DNA of 64,000 nucleotides, taken from positions 103,207 through 167,206 of the forward strand of contig PKYN01000009.1 of the NCBI GenBank assembly GCA_003132665.1, in the 5' to 3' direction. A program made the position numbers and the translations under genes. The notes below the pieces were generated by a model. That model saw only the letters and a list, made by a program, of their open reading frames with translations. It made no database searches and was not told the origin of the DNA. This DNA comes from Actinomycetota bacterium (GTDB lineage: Bacteria > Actinomycetota > Thermoleophilia > Gaiellales > Gaiellaceae). Of this stretch, positions 1 through 7,457 are shown piece after piece (position 1 is the first letter of the stretch; every line of letters begins with the position of its first letter).

Positions 1-43
1 CGGTGCGGCTGCGGACGCGGGTTCGATTCCCGCCGCCTCCACC
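1..43 (+). ncRNA. ssrA: 3' end of tmRNA (partial; alternatively a tRNA)
   Basis: A canonical T-arm is visible: a 5-bp GCGGG/CCCGC stem (17-21 with 29-33) around a TTCGATT loop, then the acceptor strand CGCCTCC, discriminator A and CC. The bases just before the T-arm (GGAC) are typical of tmRNA 3' ends rather than of most tRNAs, so ssrA is preferred. The 5' part lies outside the window, so identity is not proven; a class II tRNA such as tRNA-Ser is the alternative. Its 3' end is the attachment site of the island that follows. Confidence 0.65.
16..41 (+). repeat. attL: 26-bp direct repeat in the tmRNA 3' end
   Basis: The 26 bases covering the T-arm and acceptor strand recur exactly at 3862-3887. 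Integration into the 3' end of a tRNA or tmRNA gene by a tyrosine recombinase leaves such a duplication, and the integrase gene stops 49 bp away and points toward this site. Confidence 0.8.
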
Positions 44-90
44 TTTGGCTCAGTGAAGCCGTTTTCAGAGCCAGTCGATTGAAATCTTTT

Positions 91-1119
91 TCAGTCGGCT
101 GGCTCTTCGCGTTCACGCCGCGACCTGGCGAGCGCCTCCATGGCCCGCTCTAGGTCGCTCAGGTCGTAGTGCCCGTAGATCGCGGCCGTCGTCGAGATGT
201 CGCTATGGCCGAGCGCCTGGGAAGCCGCGCCGATATCTGCCACGCGCCGAAGCTCGGTCGCAAACGTGTGCCGCGCGCGGTGCATGTTCAGACCGCTCGT
301 CATTCCCGTACCGACGAGGCCCGCCGCCTCGGCGTGGCGGTACCACCAACGATGAATCGTCGGGCCACTCATGCGCCGCTTCGGGTACGCCGCGAGCAGC
401 CGTGCGCCCGCCGTGCGCTTTTCGGGGTACAGCAGGAAGTCGTCCGGCTCCGGTGTTCGCCCGACAAGCGGCAGCGGTTCGAGCATGTAGCGCTCGATCT
501 CCAAGACAATCCGCCCGCGTAGGGGGATCACTCGGCTTTTCTGGCCCTTGCCGAATACGGTCACCTGTCGACGGCTCAGGTCGATATCGCGCGGATGGAC
601 GCCTGCGAGCTCGCTACGCCGAACACCGAGGTCGAGTAGGAACAGCAGGCCGACCCGATCGCGTGGCGTCTGCGCGGCGTTCAGGAGCCGTGCGTCCGCA
701 TTCTGCGGTAAGAGCGGCGCCGCACGACGCGGCGCGCGAGGGCGGCGTAACTTCGCCGCCGGAGAGAACGGCACCTGATCCTGATCCTCGGCCCAAGACC
801 AGAACGCCCGAACGACGGACGTGACCTTTGCCCGCGTCCGTGCCTCGCGATCGGCCCACAGGTCGATCACGTCACGCAGGTCTTCGATGGTCACCTCGAG
901 CGGATCTTTATCTGCGAGCGTGAGCGACATCCGTGCGAGGATCGCTTCGTAATCGCGGATTGTCGTTGCTGTCGCGCCCCACTCGTTGCGGAACCAGCGG
1001 AGGTACCGACCGACTAGCAACCCCAACGGCGTCGCCCGATAGCGTTTGTCCTTCACGGCGACTCGCATTATCTGCGCAGCCTCTGTGAGGGTCAACCGCG
1101 TCACGTAGATACCGGTCAT
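91..1119 (-). CDS. tyrosine recombinase / integrase
   Basis: Site-specific recombinase expected to integrate and excise the element at the adjacent tmRNA end. The 342-aa protein has an N-terminal SAM-like core-binding region (about 30-120) and a C-terminal catalytic domain. Visible catalytic residues are Arg167/168 in GVRRSEL, Lys193 in the beta-hairpin GKGQKSR, His280 and Arg283 in HRARH, His305 in LGHSD, and a C-terminal Tyr at 315 or 318. All parts of the R-K-HxxR-H-Y set are present, so it should be active. It lies directly inside attL and is transcribed toward the tmRNA, the usual layout for a tRNA-targeting island integrase. The ATG at 1119 is the first in frame; no clear Shine-Dalgarno was seen. 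Confidence 0.92.
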   Translation of the reverse strand: MTGIYVTRLTLTEAAQIMRVAVKDKRYRATPLGLLVGRYLRWFRNEWGATATTIRDYEAILARMSLTLADKDPLEVTIEDLRDVIDLWADREARTRAKVTSVVRAFWSWAEDQDQVPFSPAAKLRRPRAPRRAAPLLPQNADARLLNAAQTPRDRVGLLFLLDLGVRRSELAGVHPRDIDLSRRQVTVFGKGQKSRVIPLRGRIVLEIERYMLEPLPLVGRTPEPDDFLLYPEKRTAGARLLAAYPKRRMSGPTIHRWWYRHAEAAGLVGTGMTSGLNMHRARHTFATELRRVADIGAASQALGHSDISTTAAIYGHYDLSDLERAMEALARSRREREEPAD

Positions 1120-1281
1120 ATCCTCACTCTAGGACCGGGGACCGACACTGCAGAAGTCCGCTCCTGAGTCGTTGTCGCTCATCTCCGACCGCCCCGATTT
1201 ACCGCGCGTGCTCGCCCGTCAACCCCTGCGGGGTCGTCCTGGCGGCCTTGACCGGCTGCGCTCGCGCGATCGGGGCGCGGC

Positions 1282-1527
1282 ATGGAGACGAGCACCACAC
1301 ACCCCAGGTTCATCCGTTCTCAGCGGTTCACTCCGCTCAGCGCTGAACTACGACGCCACTTTCGACAGCAGATCGATCTCGCCGTTCGAGCACGGACGGC
1401 ACCAGCGGCGCAGCACGCGTGTCCGGAGTGCGGGGCCGACTGTCGAGACTTACCCGGCCCGGTCGTCGGTTGTAAAGCTTGTAGAGACCGCTTTTGGCGT
1501 CGACGCCAGCGACGGCCGAACCGCTAG
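1282..1527 (+). CDS. small zinc-ribbon-like protein
   Basis: An 81-aa ORF whose C-terminal half holds CPECG followed about 20 residues later by GCKAC, the spacing of a small zinc ribbon, then an Arg-rich tail. A purine-rich stretch (GGGGCGCGG) precedes the ATG. Function is unknown; such peptides in mobile elements may bind nucleic acid. It could be a chance ORF in GC-rich DNA, but the paired Cys motifs argue for coding. Confidence 0.45.
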   Translation: METSTTHPRFIRSQRFTPLSAELRRHFRQQIDLAVRARTAPAAQHACPECGADCRDLPGPVVGCKACRDRFWRRRQRRPNR

Positions 1528-1784
1528 CTATTGGCTTTTGCCCGGAGATACCGTTTCGTCGTGGTCACCATCCAGAGCTGCGCCGCATTCCCGTTTTCTA
1601 CAGCATCGAGCGCAAGGCACTCTGTGATCTCAACCGCAGCGAGCCGCGCGCAGTAATCGCACTTATTGACCGCACCGCAGCGCACCGGAGCGAGCTTTCC
1701 GGACGAGGACAGAAGCCGAGCTTTAGAGCCGAGCCTGATGCATTTCGCGGCCCTCTTCTGCAACTTTTCCTCATGCAGTATCAA
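1524..1784 (-). pseudogene. Cys-motif ORF, possible replication-initiator remnant
   Basis: An 86-aa minus-strand ORF containing CGAVNKCDYCA and, 25 residues on, WMVTTTKR. A Cys cluster followed by an aromatic-hydrophobic-TTT strand recalls the N-terminus of rolling-circle-type replication initiators of actinobacterial elements. It stops at 1524 with no visible continuation in any frame, so if the resemblance is real this is a truncated remnant. The assignment is tentative. Confidence 0.3.
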
Positions 1785-1848
1785 GATGCTGCGGAGCTAG
1801 TTGAGCGCGGATCGGCCGAAAACTCCGCCACTAGGTTGAGACGCAGAA

Positions 1849-2706
1849 GTGTGGGCGTTCGCGCTACCGTGGGGTATCGAAGCACCTGCAACGATTTGCG
1901 TCCGCGACGAACCTGACGCTGTCGCGCGGAAGATCACCAAGATCGTTCCGTACCGCGATGGCGGCTTCGCAATACTCGCGCCTTACCACAACGCGCGCCG
2001 CGGATTCCTTATGAAGTACGCGTTCGACTATCGGCAGACAGGTCGTGTGCAGGTGTCAATGAAAGATATCGTCGAGTACTCGGCAGATGACCGTGTGAAG
2101 CTCTCGTACCACGCCGATGGGTTCGTGCAGTTCTCATCAGAGGGCACAAACCGAATCGTCTCCGGTCGCGATCCCAAAACCGGAAGGCCGAGAGGTATCG
2201 GTGTTCTAACTAACCCGCTTATTAAGCCAATACTCACGGGTCCGAACTGTGGCATCACCGCGTGGGGCCTAGTCGATTTTGCGGCGGCAAAGCCCACCGA
2301 ACTGAAGAGGAGCATCCTGTTCTCGCCGGACGACTTTCACCATCACGCGGACGAGCAGCCAGACGAATGCAACGGCATTTTGATCGAGTTCTTCTCCTTC
2401 ACACCACACTTCCTACCGCACATCCGTCAGTTACCGAACGGGACACTCACGTTGCCTCTATGGCACAACGGATACGAAGGTCATGGAGCGCATTTCGACT
2501 TCCGCGTCCTCCTTCTACCTGACCAACCGGTCTTCCTCGGCGTCATCTGTCACCGCATCAAGACTGACTTTCCAGCGAGTTCCGGGTTCAATCTCGCCGG
2601 TCCGGGTGAAGCGAACGACTCGCCTATTAAAGACGTCATTCAAGCTATGTACCCGGCGCCCAGTGACAAAGATTTGCCTTCGATCATGTACCCGCCGACG
2701 GTCTGA
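1849..2706 (+). CDS. hypothetical protein in element I
   Basis: A 285-aa ORF with GTG start at 1849. I recognise no family. The body looks like a globular soluble beta-rich protein (stretches such as GFVQFSSEGTNRI and NGTLTLPLWHNGYEGHGAHF) with no signal peptide or membrane segment. Codon use is less GC-biased than in the heme genes, consistent with transferred DNA. A later start at Met55 (2011) is possible. It lies between the integrase and the HEPN gene, so it is cargo or an accessory gene of element I. Confidence 0.6.
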   Translation: MWAFALPWGIEAPATICVRDEPDAVARKITKIVPYRDGGFAILAPYHNARRGFLMKYAFDYRQTGRVQVSMKDIVEYSADDRVKLSYHADGFVQFSSEGTNRIVSGRDPKTGRPRGIGVLTNPLIKPILTGPNCGITAWGLVDFAAAKPTELKRSILFSPDDFHHHADEQPDECNGILIEFFSFTPHFLPHIRQLPNGTLTLPLWHNGYEGHGAHFDFRVLLLPDQPVFLGVICHRIKTDFPASSGFNLAGPGEANDSPIKDVIQAMYPAPSDKDLPSIMYPPTV

Positions 2707-3101
2707 GACGGGTCAGATCGACGACCGGGTGCTGGCGCGCTCGGTGAGGGGCACTTTCCTTCCTCTCCCGAAATTTCCTGATGCAGACCAAGGCACTCGC
2801 GCTCGCTACGCTCGCGCGCGCCTGCGGGCGAGCACCCCCTCAGCAAGTGAGGGTGCTCGTCCTCAGCGTCACCGGAAGAGAAGACGCCAAGCCGCAGCGA
2901 GTCCACAGCCGGCGGGCGCGGTGCCGGCGGGTGGCCGGTCGGGGCGGGGGGGCGCTTCGCGCACCCACCCGCACCCGAACCGGCTCTTCCGCTCAGCACT
3001 TTGCGCCCCGGGTTCTGGGACTTGGTCGACCCGCCCCTGGTTGGCCGAACGCCTGCGATTTTTCGCGGCGTTCTCCCGACACAATTCGATAGTCTCAGAC
3101 C
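2707..3101. other. gene-free stretch with a hairpin
   Basis: No convincing gene in about 395 bp. A stem-loop at 2829-2859 (CGAGCACC paired with GGGTGCTCG around CAGCAAGT) may terminate the upstream gene. The rest is very GC-rich, and the overlapping ORFs on both strands look like shadows. Confidence 0.5.
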
Positions 3102-3854
3102 GTGTCGGAACCGAGTTTCGAGAATCTCTGGTACGAGTACCTGTTCCAGGCGCAGCGCCTCTTCGAAGGGTCTTTGCACCTGTCGAACGCCGAGATTCTT
3201 GCCGCGTACAACGGGACGCTGACGCCCGAACCAAAGGCCGACGCACTAGACCAGCTGGGGTATCTCTTTGTAAGTGCACGTCGAGCTCGACACTCGATTG
3301 TTTTCTCAGCACTAGGCGCTGAGGCCTACATCAACGCATTCGCGGCAGAACACCTCGGCGACCAGGAATCCGAAGCACTTGATCAGTTAAGACCGGCCGC
3401 TAAGTGGCAGATGATCCCCAAGCTTGCGTTCAACGAGACGATCTTCTCTCCCGGAGATGAGCCCCTTCAAAGCATCTCTCAGCTATTTCGACGTCGGAAT
3501 CGACTTGTTCACGCAAAGCGTGGGGAGTGGATCGATGACCCGTCTTTTCGACCTGCCCACTACGACAGCTACAACCCCGATGAGGCAGTCAAGCTATTGA
3601 TTAAGACACTCGAAGGTATCTATGAGCTTGAGACTCGATCAGGGCGGCCACCCCAGGATGAAATTGAGTACGTATCGATTTCCCATCTGACCACCCTCGC
3701 GCCCGTCGCCCGAATAATCAGCCAATTTGCGCTGCCCACCGAGGAGGAGCTCAAACTGGCGCGCGCGAGGCTGCAGGATGATGATGACGTTGATGCGAGT
3801 GGCTCACAAGAATCACTCAACGACGAGATGGGGGACTCCGAGCCGACCGATTGA
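3102..3854 (+). CDS. HEPN-domain protein, candidate RNase or defence gene
   Basis: A 250-aa protein starting at GTG 3102. The region 55-140 is helical and contains RNRLVH (Arg132-Asn133-x3-His137), which matches the RNxxxH catalytic signature of HEPN ribonucleases found in toxins and defence systems. The C-terminal 40 residues are acidic and low-complexity. It ends 8 bp before the att repeat, the cargo position of an integrative element. No obvious antitoxin or MNT partner is adjacent. The family call rests on the motif and helical context only; substrate and role are inference. Confidence 0.6.
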   Translation: MSEPSFENLWYEYLFQAQRLFEGSLHLSNAEILAAYNGTLTPEPKADALDQLGYLFVSARRARHSIVFSALGAEAYINAFAAEHLGDQESEALDQLRPAAKWQMIPKLAFNETIFSPGDEPLQSISQLFRRRNRLVHAKRGEWIDDPSFRPAHYDSYNPDEAVKLLIKTLEGIYELETRSGRPPQDEIEYVSISHLTTLAPVARIISQFALPTEEELKLARARLQDDDDVDASGSQESLNDEMGDSEPTD

Positions 3855-3861
3855 AACCTTG

Positions 3862-3887
3862 CGCGGGTTCGATTCCCGCCGCCTCCA
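3862..3887 (+). repeat. internal attachment repeat (attR of element I)
   Basis: Exact 26-bp copy of the tmRNA 3' end at 16-41. The upstream bases do not continue the tmRNA match, as expected for the distal end of an inserted element. It closes a 3.85-kb unit with the integrase and HEPN genes, and probably also marks the left end of the next element. Confidence 0.8.
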
Positions 3888-3945
3888 ATCAGGACTCCTT
3901 CAGAAATGGCTTCAGAAATTGGGGCCAGGAGGAGCAAATCGAACG

Positions 3946-3973
3946 AGAACGGCGGTCGAAAGGCCGTCGTTCT
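3946..3973. terminator. stem-loop just right of the att repeat
   Basis: AGAACGGCGG pairs with CCGTCGTTCT (one mismatch) around an 8-nt loop. It could terminate transcription running out of element I. Confidence 0.45.
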
Positions 3974-4051
3974 GCCTCTAGAGCTAGTGCGCGGGCACTC
4001 AATCACTCTCGCAAGCGGCTTTCCGAAGCCGGCAACGTTCTAAGACGAAAA

Positions 4052-4077
4052 GCGCCCGGAGGTGAGCCTCCGGGCGC
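4052..4077. terminator. perfect 11-bp stem-loop
   Basis: GCGCCCGGAGG pairs exactly with CCTCCGGGCGC around TGAG. It lies 45 bp past the 3' end of the minus-strand transposase gene and can act in either direction. It may also be displaced host sequence that once followed the tmRNA gene. Confidence 0.6.
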
Positions 4078-4122
4078 CGGGTGAGAATGATTAACTTCTT
4101 CGGCTGACGACTGCGGTGGCCG

Positions 4123-6183
4123 CTAGAAGGGCACCGCGGCGGCTCCTACCGGGCCGGCGCGTTCGTTCCCTCGATCGCGCTCGTGTTTGCGGCGCTCCTT
4201 GATCGGCGTCCAGCCCGCAGGCAGCTCGAGTTGGTCGGTAATCAGGCCGAGCTTGAGCGCCGCTCGTCCTTGCGGGAGCAGTAGCCCTGCCAGGCGGCGC
4301 AGGCGCCGCATCGCTTTGAGGCCCTTCTCGGCGCTGCTCCGCTGACGGGTTGGCGCCGGCTTCGCATTCGGATGGTCAGGATCGAGCCAGCCCTGCCGGA
4401 TGCACAGCCGGAAGACCTCTACGAAGTGAGAGAGCGCCGAGCGGAACTCGAGGAACGGGATGCCGCGCCGTTTCGGGCGCGTGTCGACATTGTTCGCGCC
4501 GGTCGTGTAGCGAGCGCGGGCAACACGGTGTGCCTTCTCCTGCGGCTTGCCGGCATTGCGAAGCTCCCAGTAGAGCTCCTCATCGTGCGTGAGCACGCCG
4601 AGCACGAGTGGCTCGATATCGCAGCGCTTCCGTTGCAATGTCTTCCTGCACTTCTCGGTGTGCGGATTCGCGCAGTAGTAGGTCGTGTAGCCGACGCCGT
4701 TTCGATGCTTGTAGTGGTGCTTGTAGCCGGGACTACCGCAGAAGTCGCAGTAGCAGTAGCCGTACTCGTCAACGACCCCCTCCTGGCGGAGGGCCTGGCG
4801 CTTCTTTACGCTGGCGTTTGGTTTGCGGAAGGGGGCGATCATCCCGATCCCGAGGCGCTCGCAAGCGCGTCGGACGGGGCGGATGTTCGGGCCCTTGTCG
4901 CAGGTGACGGCCTCCGGGTAGAAACCGAGGATGTCGCGCACGCGCTCGATCAGTTCGATGAAGTGCGCGCTCTCGGCTTCGTCTGCCGGAATATGGAGAG
5001 AGGCGATCTCGGCGCCCGTGAAGTCGTCAACCGCGCGCATCTTCAGGAAACCAAGCCAGGCGCGCATCCTCCTACCGGTCTTTGGATTGGTGTAGATCCG
5101 AAAGCCGGCGTCAACGTCTCGGGTCGTATAGCGGTGCTTCGGCTCGCCGGGCTTTTTGCGGATCCAGACCTCCTTAGTCCCTTCGAGCGCCTCGCGCTTC
5201 TTGAAGCGCTTCTTGTACTTCGAGTGCAACGGCTCGTCCGGCTCGCCGTCTTCGATCAGCTCAAGTGCGACTTCCTCAAGGTCGTCCCAGGGGTCGACCG
5301 TCTCGATGACCTCTGAGCCGAGCAACGCTTCGATCTCCGCATCGTCTGCCGGTTCGTTATCGCCGGGCGCTTCGCGGTTCTCCTTCTGCCGCGCGCTGTT
5401 GGCATTACCGACATCGAGCCGCTCGACCCAGCCTGGCAGCTTCTTGCCACCGTTAGCTGCACACCAGGCCGGATCGAGGCACTCGTGATGGAGGCGGGCG
5501 TGTGCCTCGACCGCCGTCCCGTCGATGTGGATGTGGCGGGCGACGTGGCTGTTCCGATGGCAGGCTAGGTGCCAGAGCTTGCGCCGAGCGTTGTCGATCC
5601 CGTCGATGCAGTCACCGAGTTCGATCAGGCGCTCGTAGGTCGTGGTATATGAGGGCGGGCGGTTCGGGTCAAAGCCCGCAGCGTCCCAGAATCTGTGTTC
5701 CTCGCTCCAGTCGTGGAACGCCTGGATGTCGGTCTGTTTCGAGATGATCCAGGCACAGCCAGCGAGCACCCAGTGGCCGGGCATTCGGTCGCGGCCAACC
5801 ACGTGCTTCCGGCTCGCCCTTCGCTTCTCATAGGTGTACGGGTCGGTCGTCTCCCGCTCGAGATCGTCCCAGATCTCCGGGAAGCGCTGGATCTCGCGCA
5901 CGAGCCAGCTCGGGTTCCGCATCTTGCGGTCGTCGCTGAAGCGGGTTGCGTGCTCAAGCTGATAAGCGTGCGCCGCACGGGTTCTCTTCGGTGGCGCCGC
6001 CATCATCTCGGCGAGTGATAGACGTAACGACGGGTTTGTGAGGGTAGGCGGGACGGCTGGCACCCGCGTTGCTGGCGTCGCTGACAGGATGTTCTGCTTC
6101 TGCGAGTTGGTTCCCATACCCTGCAAGCTCGCTCCCTTCTCGCTCGACTTGGCCGAGTAAAGCGTCCGTGAGAGGACGCTCAA
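4123..6183 (-). CDS. DDE transposase with acidic insert and Cys cluster
   Basis: A 686-aa protein with the layout of IS1182/IS4-type DDE transposases. The first Asp is in HIDGTAVE (Asp221) and the second in TCDKGPN (Asp429), followed by an IAPFRKPN-type strand; the final Glu is not pinned down. Two inserts stand out: an acidic linker at about 265-320, and a Cys/His cluster (YCYCDFCG, then CANPHTEKC) between the second Asp and the C-terminus that could be a zinc finger. I see no terminal inverted repeats in the flanks, so this may be a solo or degraded insertion sequence. The N-terminal 22 residues may be untranslated, since Met23 is also possible. Confidence 0.8.
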   Translation of the reverse strand: MSVLSRTLYSAKSSEKGASLQGMGTNSQKQNILSATPATRVPAVPPTLTNPSLRLSLAEMMAAPPKRTRAAHAYQLEHATRFSDDRKMRNPSWLVREIQRFPEIWDDLERETTDPYTYEKRRASRKHVVGRDRMPGHWVLAGCAWIISKQTDIQAFHDWSEEHRFWDAAGFDPNRPPSYTTTYERLIELGDCIDGIDNARRKLWHLACHRNSHVARHIHIDGTAVEAHARLHHECLDPAWCAANGGKKLPGWVERLDVGNANSARQKENREAPGDNEPADDAEIEALLGSEVIETVDPWDDLEEVALELIEDGEPDEPLHSKYKKRFKKREALEGTKEVWIRKKPGEPKHRYTTRDVDAGFRIYTNPKTGRRMRAWLGFLKMRAVDDFTGAEIASLHIPADEAESAHFIELIERVRDILGFYPEAVTCDKGPNIRPVRRACERLGIGMIAPFRKPNASVKKRQALRQEGVVDEYGYCYCDFCGSPGYKHHYKHRNGVGYTTYYCANPHTEKCRKTLQRKRCDIEPLVLGVLTHDEELYWELRNAGKPQEKAHRVARARYTTGANNVDTRPKRRGIPFLEFRSALSHFVEVFRLCIRQGWLDPDHPNAKPAPTRQRSSAEKGLKAMRRLRRLAGLLLPQGRAALKLGLITDQLELPAGWTPIKERRKHERDRGNERAGPVGAAAVPF

Positions 6184-6244
6184 GGTAACGCTCGATTATG
6201 CACCGCCCGGCTGTCGCAGTAGTAGCGTCGAGCCCGTCTGTGGG

Positions 6245-6430
6245 CTATTGCTCCGCTATCGACTTCGCTTGAGCTGCAGTACCTAGCCCGTATGCTCCTA
6301 AGCAGAGGAGAAGGAAAGCAGCGAAAGCCAGGCAGGCCCGCAAGAAGAACGGAAGTCCTCGCGGAGTGGCGTGAAGGAACATCGACAGGACGCATATGCT
6401 CGCCATCACGCTGGCGATCCTGGTAGTCAT
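6245..6430 (-). CDS. small two-helix membrane protein
   Basis: A 61-aa ORF dominated by two hydrophobic segments (about 8-20 and 29-52) with a short polar tail. It starts 22 bp after the stop of the methyltransferase gene on the same strand and could be co-transcribed. No Shine-Dalgarno or family is recognised, so it could be spurious. Confidence 0.4.
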   Translation of the reverse strand: MTTRIASVMASICVLSMFLHATPRGLPFFLRACLAFAAFLLLCLGAYGLGTAAQAKSIAEQ

Positions 6431-6451
6431 TTGACGACGCTAGGCTCAGCC

Positions 6452-7012
6452 TCAATCGCGCGCGGCGTTTTTCCTCAATCGCGCCAGCCATCTGTCGCCA
6501 GGGATGATCAAGTCTGGCGTCGTCGTGTGAAACACAGAATAGGTGTCTCCGTGGATTGCCTCCAGATGTGAGTCCTCAGTCCGCGCTTGTGTCCAAGTGC
6601 GCAGCAACAGCAGAGGCCAGGCGACGAGTGCGATATACCTAAATGCGAAGCCGACGGAAAGAAAGAGAAGAAGTATTCCTAGATACGCCGGATGGCGGAC
6701 GATTCGGAATGGGCCGCGCGTGAGGAGGACTGAACCCGAGACTGGTTCCGGATCGGGGCTAAAGACACGAGCGCGCCCCAAATGCCAGTAAGCCGCGAGT
6801 GCAATGCTCAACCCAATCAGTGCAAGCATCCCGGCCACGACGAAAACGGCCGCGGTGGTCGGGTGAAGCCAGGGCTCCCAGACAATGACGAGGCCGGCGA
6901 TCCCGGCCAGAGAAAGTTGCCACCACGAATACTCACCCCGTTCCGGACGCCGACTTGCAGCGGCCAGAACGACGAAGCACACAAGCCAGATCAACACGCT
7001 CGCAGCGACCAC
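6452..7012 (-). CDS. isoprenylcysteine carboxyl methyltransferase-like membrane protein
   Basis: A 186-aa protein with four or five membrane segments and the family signature TRGPFRIVRHPAYLGI followed by a C-terminal EAIHGDTY-type element. In the ICMT/PEMT superfamily these residues bind S-adenosylmethionine at the membrane face. Substrate in bacteria is usually unknown, often a lipid or small molecule. The gene begins (GTG 7012) 26 bp after the XRE regulator stop on the same strand, so the two are probably one transcript. A role in the island is not obvious. Confidence 0.8.
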   Translation of the reverse strand: MVAASVLIWLVCFVVLAAASRRPERGEYSWWQLSLAGIAGLVIVWEPWLHPTTAAVFVVAGMLALIGLSIALAAYWHLGRARVFSPDPEPVSGSVLLTRGPFRIVRHPAYLGILLLFLSVGFAFRYIALVAWPLLLLRTWTQARTEDSHLEAIHGDTYSVFHTTTPDLIIPGDRWLARLRKNAARD

Positions 7013-7038
7013 ATCACGAAAGAAGTATGCGTTCGTCG

Positions 7039-7371
7039 CTACGTCCCGTCTGAGTCAACAGCAGGAGGCCGTGAGCGGATAATGTTGGGATCAGGCGGTC
7101 GCTTTGGTGCTTTCGGTCTGAGTTGCTTGAACTCGAGCCACTCGTCCTCGATCAGATCCCGGACATCATCGAGCACCAGCACGTGCTGAAGGTTCACAAG
7201 CCAGCGAAGTGGCGGGTTCTTGTTGTCGCCACGCTCGAGCTTTCGGTAGGTGGTCAGCGGGATGCCGGTGAAGTGCGCGACCTGGGCCTGCGTTAGGTCG
7301 CGCGCGAGCCGGGCCTCTGCAAGCTTCGTTTTATGGAGCGTTCGCCTCCGGCTAGCGCCTCTCGCTGGCAT
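7039..7371 (-). CDS. XRE-family DNA-binding regulator
   Basis: A Cro/CI-type helix-turn-helix is visible in AEARLARDLTQAQVAHFTG with the recognition helix near LTTYRKLERG, followed by a short C-terminal domain. The open frame extends to a GTG at 7413, but that start lies inside a perfect palindrome; starting at ATG 7371 gives a 110-aa protein and leaves the palindrome in the promoter region, so 7371 is preferred. The gene is divergent from the 395-aa gene at 7458 and heads a possible operon with the methyltransferase. Autorepression through the palindrome is inferred. Confidence 0.75.
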   Translation of the reverse strand: MPARGASRRRTLHKTKLAEARLARDLTQAQVAHFTGIPLTTYRKLERGDNKNPPLRWLVNLQHVLVLDDVRDLIEDEWLEFKQLRPKAPKRPPDPNIIRSRPPAVDSDGT

Positions 7372-7392
7372 ACCCGCGACGCTACCGGGCTT

Positions 7393-7416
7393 TATGTGTC
7401 CGTTCGCGGACACATA
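7393..7416. promoter_or_regulatory. perfect palindromic operator candidate
   Basis: TATGTGTCCG and CGGACACATA form 10-bp perfect arms separated by TTCG. It lies between the XRE gene and the divergent gene at 7458, where a dimeric repressor would control both. The arms could also form an RNA hairpin, but no gene end is near. Confidence 0.65.
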
Positions 7417-7457
7417 CGCCGCCCAGTGCGACAGCCGGCGCTCCTATCGTCGTTGCG

